Assembly (NCBI GenBank): GCA_016936615.1
Contig: JAFGXN010000004.1
Coordinates: 1-36,549 of the forward strand
DNA from: Spirochaetales bacterium
Lineage (GTDB): Bacteria > Spirochaetota > Spirochaetia > JAFGXN01
DNA length: 36,549 nt
Direction of reading: 5' to 3'
Each line of letters opens with the position of its first letter. Within the stretch, counting starts at the first letter, position 1. Shown here in pieces: positions 32,576 through 36,549 of this stretch. The notes under the pieces were generated by a model, which worked only from the letters and a program-made list of their open reading frames with translations, was not told the DNA's origin and ran no database searches. The translations under genes were made by a program, and so were the position numbers.

Positions 32576-33403
32576 TTAAAATTTATTTGCAGATTTCCTT
32601 TCTTCTTCACTTGGCGATTCTACAGGGATTCGCAGTGTCTCGATATTGATACAACGTCCAGAGTTGTCTATCTCAAATAGAGCGCCTTGGGTCTCAAGCT
32701 TCTCAAAACAGTCCTTAGATCTTTTGGGTATTTGTATCATAAACTTGTCTATCTCAATTTCTGGCATCAGCCCTCCAATCCCATGGAGACTTCCGCACCT
32801 GCCAGTGTCGCTGATAACCCCTGTCCCTTGTGGCATAATCTTTGCATCTGCGGTGATCGCCTTTGAGTGAGTTCCGTAGACAATTGAGGCCTTGCCGTCA
32901 AGCAGGTGGAACATTGTGTTCTTCTCAGCAGTTGTCGATGCGTGAAAATCTACAACAAAAAAATCAGTATCACCCTTTAGTTTTGATATCAGTTGCGGCG
33001 TGTATGAAAACGGATTGCTCAGATGTATTCTTTCAAACCCAGACATCCCTAACATGCTGATAAATGTGATTTTTTTGTCCTTTATCTCGATTGTTTTCCA
33101 TCCAAGGCCTGGTGTTCCTGGCGGATAATTTGCAGGTCGTAATATAAATTTAGCAGTCTTGATAAAAGAGGTCAGGTCTTTTTTGAAAAAGCCTTTTTCT
33201 CCAATAGTAATAAGATCTATTCCAAGTTTCTTCAAATATAGAGAATGGCGCTGCCCTAGACCAAATCCGCTAGTCGTTCCCTCTCCATTTGCAACAATGA
33301 AATCAATCCCTTTCTCTTTCTTCAAATTTGAAATTGTCTTCTTAATTGCATAGACACCACTACTTCCAACAATTTCACCTAGAACTAAAATTTTTATACT
33401 CAC
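32576..33403 (-). CDS. YmdB-family metallophosphoesterase homologue, degenerate metal site
   Basis: A 275-residue protein of the YmdB family (TIGR00282), whose active members are 2',3'-cyclic nucleotide phosphodiesterases. The fold is clear along the length: ILVLGEIVGSSG, IVANGEGTTSGFGL, DLITIGEKGFFKKD, LRPANYPPGTPG, VVDFHASTTAEK, YGTHSKAITADAK, DTGRCG. The usual ligands in GDIVG, NGEN, GNH and THTH are altered here (D to E, N to G, NH to EK, second H to K). It may be inactive as an enzyme. The GTG start at 33403 has GGAG 6 nt upstream; an in-frame GTG at 33415 is less likely. It is the first gene of a three-gene unit. Confidence 0.82.
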   Translation of the reverse strand: MSIKILVLGEIVGSSGVYAIKKTISNLKKEKGIDFIVANGEGTTSGFGLGQRHSLYLKKLGIDLITIGEKGFFKKDLTSFIKTAKFILRPANYPPGTPGLGWKTIEIKDKKITFISMLGMSGFERIHLSNPFSYTPQLISKLKGDTDFFVVDFHASTTAEKNTMFHLLDGKASIVYGTHSKAITADAKIMPQGTGVISDTGRCGSLHGIGGLMPEIEIDKFMIQIPKRSKDCFEKLETQGALFEIDNSGRCINIETLRIPVESPSEEERKSANKF

Positions 33404-33529
33404 CCAATTCTCCACTTAACTAAGTCCTACGACTTTGAGGTTTGATATAAAAAGATTACTAAATTTAAGCCTTTAAATAAAGTGCTTTCTTGCTTAAAAT
33501 CACTCTTTGTTTTAATCTAAGGGATGAAA

Positions 33530-33901
33530 ATGAAGTTTTTTAGAATTTTTGATCTTTTTATATATCTCTCTGTTCTTTTTTCCCTTATCTTTGGATTTAC
33601 CTATTTTTTTTCAATGAAATCTAGAGAGAAGTCCTTGAAGATTATCTCTCAGAAAGGTGAGTTTGTGTATTCGCTTGATGAAAAAAAGACTTTGGATTTT
33701 CAGGTAGATGAAGGAGTGATTGTTGTAGAGATTGAAGATGGAAAGGCTCGCATTCTCAGCTCACCTTGCCGAGACAAAATATGCGTCCACAGATCGTGGA
33801 TCTCTGAACTTGGCGAGTGGGCTGCTTGTATGCCAAACTCCTTCATGATTCTTATTGTCTCTTCAAATACGGACGGAGGTGTCGATGCAGTCTCATTCTA
33901 A
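33530..33901 (+). CDS. NusG domain II-containing membrane-anchored protein
   Basis: A 123-residue protein with one N-terminal membrane helix (about 8-30) and an extracytoplasmic NusG_II domain (about 38-123). The family signature PCRDKICVHRSWISELGEW with CMPN is present (Cys pair and central Trp). ATG 33530 is preferred over 33524 because AAGGG is placed correctly for it only. It overlaps the Gx gene by 17 bp. It is paired with Gx transporters in many anaerobes, including flavin-based electron-transfer loci. Confidence 0.88.
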   Translation: MKFFRIFDLFIYLSVLFSLIFGFTYFFSMKSREKSLKIISQKGEFVYSLDEKKTLDFQVDEGVIVVEIEDGKARILSSPCRDKICVHRSWISELGEWAACMPNSFMILIVSSNTDGGVDAVSF

Positions 33902-34379
33902 AAAAGAGTTGGTATATCTCTTAGCAGGTTCTGCTCTTTTTCTCTCTGTCGTAGAGATATTAATCCCCAAGCCTGTTCCGTTTATGAGGCTTGGTCTTGC
34001 TAACATCTCAATAATTCTTGGAATATATCTCTTGGGATTCAGTTACACATTTTTATTAGTTCTATTTAAGACACTTGTTCAAGGAGTTCTCTCAGGAACA
34101 ATTCTCTCATTTGCTTTTGGGCTCTCAATCTCAGGCTCCCTCGCTTCGTTCTTCGTCATGTATCTGCTGTATAGGTTTTTCAAAGAGAGACTCTCCCTAG
34201 TTGCAATCAGCTGTGCAGGCGCGTTTTTCAGCAATCTAGCACAGCTCACATTGTCGTATCTCTTCATCTTTGGAAAAGCCTCGTTTGTCTTTGCGCCTCT
34301 ACTCTTCTTGTCAGGATTTGTCGCATCAATTGTTATCGGAGTATTCTCTGTCAAGGTTATAAATTATCTTGAGTCTTAG
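33885..34379 (+). CDS. Gx transporter family membrane protein (heptaprenyl diphosphate synthase component I-like)
   Basis: A 164-residue membrane protein with about five helices. It opens with KKELVYLLAGSALFLSVVE and the family motif IPKPVPFMRLGLANI. It continues LVLFKTLVQGVLSGT and SGSLASFFVMYLLYR, the ECF-S-like fold of the family. The ATG at 33885 follows GGAGGTG and lies inside the 3' end of the NusG_II gene. The name derives from old annotation as heptaprenyl diphosphate synthase component I; the family is more likely a transporter or membrane partner. Confidence 0.88.
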   Translation: MQSHSKKELVYLLAGSALFLSVVEILIPKPVPFMRLGLANISIILGIYLLGFSYTFLLVLFKTLVQGVLSGTILSFAFGLSISGSLASFFVMYLLYRFFKERLSLVAISCAGAFFSNLAQLTLSYLFIFGKASFVFAPLLFLSGFVASIVIGVFSVKVINYLES

Positions 34380-34465
34380 CTTATTCAAGAGCTTTTAGTT
34401 GTTCAAATTTCTCCTATTTTGTTGTATCATATAAATAAAATTAGTCAATTATTTTAGGATGGTGC

Positions 34466-35104
34466 GTGAAGGATTATTTTTCAAGCCTTAGAGGAGGCCT
34501 TTCATTTTATACAATCTCTTTGTTTGCTTTATTTTCAGCAATATGCTTTCTTTTTATTGATGCTCTCTGGCTTCGAGCAGTTGTCTTCTCTATTTTTTTG
34601 TTGTTAGATCTCTTTTCAGGGGTAAAAATTAGGATTCTTCAGAAAATTATTGCTTTTATCTTCGTAGTAGGCGCTTTCCTGCTCTTCCCATCTGGCAAGA
34701 TTCTCTTTGAGTATGGGGTAATTTCTATTACAGAAGATGCATTAATCTTGGGCATAGATAATTATCTGCGATTTTTTGGCTTGATTCTGATCTCTCAGTT
34801 CTATTTTCACGGCAGATCTTCGTTTGGCAATCTGAGAAGCAGAGGGATCTCTTCGGTTTTCATCTATTATCAGCGCTTTGCTGATGCATTATCTGGGAAA
34901 AAATTTTATTCGCTCGACAATTTAGCCTATCAGTTTGCCTCTGTATTCAAACTAGTTGCTAGTGATTGCGAAATAGCCCCATCACAGTTAGAGCCACCAC
35001 CAGCAAAAGAGAAGTCTTCGCGGCGGTTTTTTTCATTTTTCTTCTATATAGTTATAGCTGTTATTATGGTTGGGCTCCTGGTTCTCAGTAATATTTCACG
35101 CTAA
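34466..35104 (+). CDS. Membrane protein, possibly EcfT-like
   Basis: A 212-residue protein with four N-terminal helices (to about 80), a hydrophilic stretch and one C-terminal helix (about 188-210). The middle (ISITEDALILGIDNYLRFFGLILIS) vaguely resembles the coupling region of ECF-type T components, but the match is weak and the usual DPR.K motif is missing. It starts with GTG behind AGGA. Position after NusG_II and Gx genes and facing apbE is the main reason to suspect a role in the same system. It overlaps apbE tail to tail by 20 bp. Confidence 0.6.
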   Translation: MKDYFSSLRGGLSFYTISLFALFSAICFLFIDALWLRAVVFSIFLLLDLFSGVKIRILQKIIAFIFVVGAFLLFPSGKILFEYGVISITEDALILGIDNYLRFFGLILISQFYFHGRSSFGNLRSRGISSVFIYYQRFADALSGKKFYSLDNLAYQFASVFKLVASDCEIAPSQLEPPPAKEKSSRRFFSFFFYIVIAVIMVGLLVLSNISR

Positions 35105-36074
35105 ATCTAGAATCGCTAAGGGTTACGCGCGAGCTAAGCCCTTGCGGGAGGTATATCTTGTTCTGCTTGGTTACAAAGATTGCATCAAGCCCCTGACTGC
35201 GGGCAATCTTCATGCCCTCGGTTAGCCCGGAGCATAGTAGGGCGGTCGAAAAAGCGTCAGCCGAAGCGGAGGATGTCCCGACAACAGTGACGGAGAGCAG
35301 ATTGTTCTTGACTGGGTAGCCAGTCGCAGGATCTAGGACATGGTGGTAGATTTCGCCATCTTTTTCAAAAAACCTCTCGTAGATGCCAGATGTAACGACA
35401 CTCTCTGTCATTGTCTCGACAACGCAGATATACTTGCCCTCGTTTAGCAACGGCGACTTGACCCCGATCTTCCAAGGCCTTGACCCCTCACTGTTGATAG
35501 TGTAGACATTCCCGCCAAGGTTGATAATTGCACGTTCAATTCCATTTTTTTCAAGAAAAAAAACCATCTTATCTGCGATAAAACCCTTAGCAACGCCGCC
35601 AAGATCTATCTGCCCATCGCTGATGCCCACGCGGGCGCCATCAATCACAACCTGCCGATTCCCAGTTGTCGCTAAGGTTCTAGCAATCTCGCTAGCCTCA
35701 GGAATTTGTGGTGTATCGTCTTTGACCTGCCACAAATCACGCAGCTTGCCCATTGTGATATCAAACTTACCGTTACTCTTCTGCCCAACCTCGAGGCTAA
35801 GCTCTATCAAGTCGATAATTTCTTGATCAAATTCCGCACTTCGCTGAGTGTTGAGCTTGTAGATCTGACTTTCACTGTCGAAGGGGTCTAAGATTGCCTG
35901 ATAGTCAGAAACAATCTCAAGGGTCTCTTGTGCTATTTGAGGATTATTTGTCCCAAAGATTGTCACCGAGCAGAAAGTATCAAGCAGAAATGAAGATCTC
36001 GTAACCCTCTTCTCCTCGGAACAGCTAGAAAATAGCAGAATAACCGCTATTGCGATAAAATAAATTTTTTTCAT
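35085..36074 (-). CDS. apbE: ApbE flavin transferase lipoprotein
   Basis: An exported FAD:protein FMN transferase that attaches FMN to Ser/Thr of NqrB/NqrC/RnfG or FMN_bind proteins. Lipobox FSSC gives Cys18. Motifs: MGKLRDLW (about 108-115), DLGGVAKGFIADK (about 162-174, FAD-binding), INLGGNVY, HHVLDPATGYPV, and SADAFSTALL with metal-binding Asp. The 329-residue length is normal. ATG 36074 is preferred over an in-frame TTG at 36089; no Shine-Dalgarno sequence is visible. No FMN-acceptor protein was seen in the window. Confidence 0.95.
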   Translation of the reverse strand: MKKIYFIAIAVILLFSSCSEEKRVTRSSFLLDTFCSVTIFGTNNPQIAQETLEIVSDYQAILDPFDSESQIYKLNTQRSAEFDQEIIDLIELSLEVGQKSNGKFDITMGKLRDLWQVKDDTPQIPEASEIARTLATTGNRQVVIDGARVGISDGQIDLGGVAKGFIADKMVFFLEKNGIERAIINLGGNVYTINSEGSRPWKIGVKSPLLNEGKYICVVETMTESVVTSGIYERFFEKDGEIYHHVLDPATGYPVKNNLLSVTVVGTSSASADAFSTALLCSGLTEGMKIARSQGLDAIFVTKQNKIYLPQGLSSRVTLSDSRFSVKYY

Positions 36075-36089
36075 AAGAAAAAATAACAA

Positions 36090-36219
36090 AAAATGGGAAA
36101 AAAATATAGTGGCTGGGGGGTGTGGATTTGTAATCGTGGTTGCTGCTATGTGGAATCTGTTTAAATTTAAGCAATTGGCAAATCAGAATTTTCATGGTAT
36201 CTTGAGAAAGATTGAATGA
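36090..36219. other. Intergenic region upstream of apbE
   Basis: No supported gene. It should hold the apbE promoter (minus strand), though no clear hexamer pair was found. A 22-codon frame from ATG 36148 lacks a ribosome-binding site and is not called. Confidence 0.4.
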
Positions 36220-36444
36220 TTAGACTTTTTCCTGAGATGTTTTGTCGGCGAAATTTTTAAATTTGGTGAAAGTATAAATCCAAAAACTCGCTATGGTCGA
36301 AAATTTTACAATGGAAATAATGCTTACATGGATATTATTTCTGAAGGGTCTAAAATAGATATTCATAATTGGAAGTATTTGCAGATTTTAGACTACTATG
36401 CTAAAAATGGTGTTTTACCACCCTTGAACAAGAGTTTTTGGTAG
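36220..36444 (+). pseudogene. Orphan C-terminal toxin cassette (polymorphic/RHS-type)
   Basis: An open frame of 74 codons with no start, closed upstream by TGA 36217-36219. It reads CFVGEIFKFGESINPKTRYG early, then DIHNWKYLQILDYYAKNGVL and ends PPLNKSFW. The pattern FGES.NPKTRY, then a helix and a terminal PPLNKS/PPGNKS, is typical of C-terminal toxin domains of RHS and similar polymorphic toxins. The toxin's N-terminal delivery part is missing, so this is a displaced or broken tip, as found in orphan cassette arrays. A probable immunity gene follows after 15 bases. Confidence 0.6.
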
Positions 36445-36459
36445 AGAAAGGAGTGTTTT

Positions 36460-36549
36460 ATGAATTTTTTTCTAGGTGGAGAGGTTGATAGTCGATATGA
36501 TGATTTTGGAAAAAAATTTTGTTTTTTAAGAACTGAAATTTCTCGTGAA
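36460..36549 (+). CDS. Start of a probable immunity-protein gene (cut by window edge)
   Basis: Thirty codons from ATG 36460 behind AAAGGAG, running off the window. The visible part is MNFFLGGEVDSRYDDFGKKF and a few more residues; no family was recognised. The position 15 bases after a toxin C-terminus is what suggests an immunity role. Confidence 0.55.
   Translation, partial: MNFFLGGEVDSRYDDFGKKFCFLRTEISRE

Noticed and set aside
36148-36219. 22-codon frame before the toxin fragment
   Set aside because: No ribosome-binding site, too short, and not in frame with the toxin cassette.
1-36549. CRISPR arrays, insertion sequences, attachment sites and replication origin
   Set aside because: No regularly spaced repeats, transposase genes, att-like duplications at the tRNAs or DnaA-box clusters were seen.

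Overview
The window (36.5 kb, AT-rich, roughly 35-40 % GC by eye) looks like chromosome of a motile spirochaete, most likely Spirochaetales/Treponema-like. The pointers are a FlgM anti-sigma factor behind a sigma-28-type promoter element, a cyclophilin-FKBP fusion lipoprotein of the dual-family immunophilin type known from Treponema, many lipoproteins with spirochaete-style lipoboxes, and the ffs-dnaX-ybaB-recR order. Species cannot be told from the sequence alone.

Layout. 1-4.1 kb: a large repeat-bearing surface lipoprotein and an unrecognised coiled-coil protein. 4.1-7.8 kb (minus strand): lipoprotein, rsmI, flgM, a SpoU/TrmH RNA methyltransferase, a Nif3-family protein and lspA. 7.9-13 kb: aspS and a secreted glycoside-hydrolase-like protein. 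13-16.5 kb: hemerythrin, DUF89 phosphatase, a broken nucleotidyltransferase gene, MarC and an SH3-like lipoprotein. 16.6-20.3 kb: rex-serC-serA with a Rex operator, then a site-2 protease. 20.3-26 kb: DUF234 ATPase, a secreted GH97 glycosidase, a chalcone-isomerase-like protein and a REC-REC-GGDEF diguanylate cyclase. 26-31.1 kb: the immunophilin fusion, four tRNA genes (three Ser, one Arg), SRP RNA, dnaX, ybaB, recR. 31.1-36.1 kb: ymdB-like/rseC-like/beta-propeller lipoprotein on the minus strand, then a NusG_II, Gx transporter and membrane protein cluster facing apbE. 36.2 kb to the end: a toxin C-terminal cassette without its N-terminus, followed by the start of a probable immunity gene.

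The most notable signals are these. (1) The two secreted glycosidase genes (10023 and 23814), 14 kb apart on opposite strands, share a 50-bp promoter architecture: the same 10-mer, a -10 region at equal distance, and an AACGTT-centred palindrome at identical spacing, which suggests one sugar regulator. (2) dnaX carries a ten-A run at codon 426 from which slippage in either direction ends translation within a few codons, giving a gamma-sized product. (3) The YmdB-like protein has lost several metal ligands. (4) NusG_II, Gx, a possibly EcfT-like membrane protein and ApbE sit together, like flavin-based extracellular electron-transfer loci. (5) Three genes without a Shine-Dalgarno sequence have a -10 box ending exactly 6 nt before the ATG, which predicts leaderless mRNAs. 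(6) A polymorphic-toxin cassette begins at the right edge.
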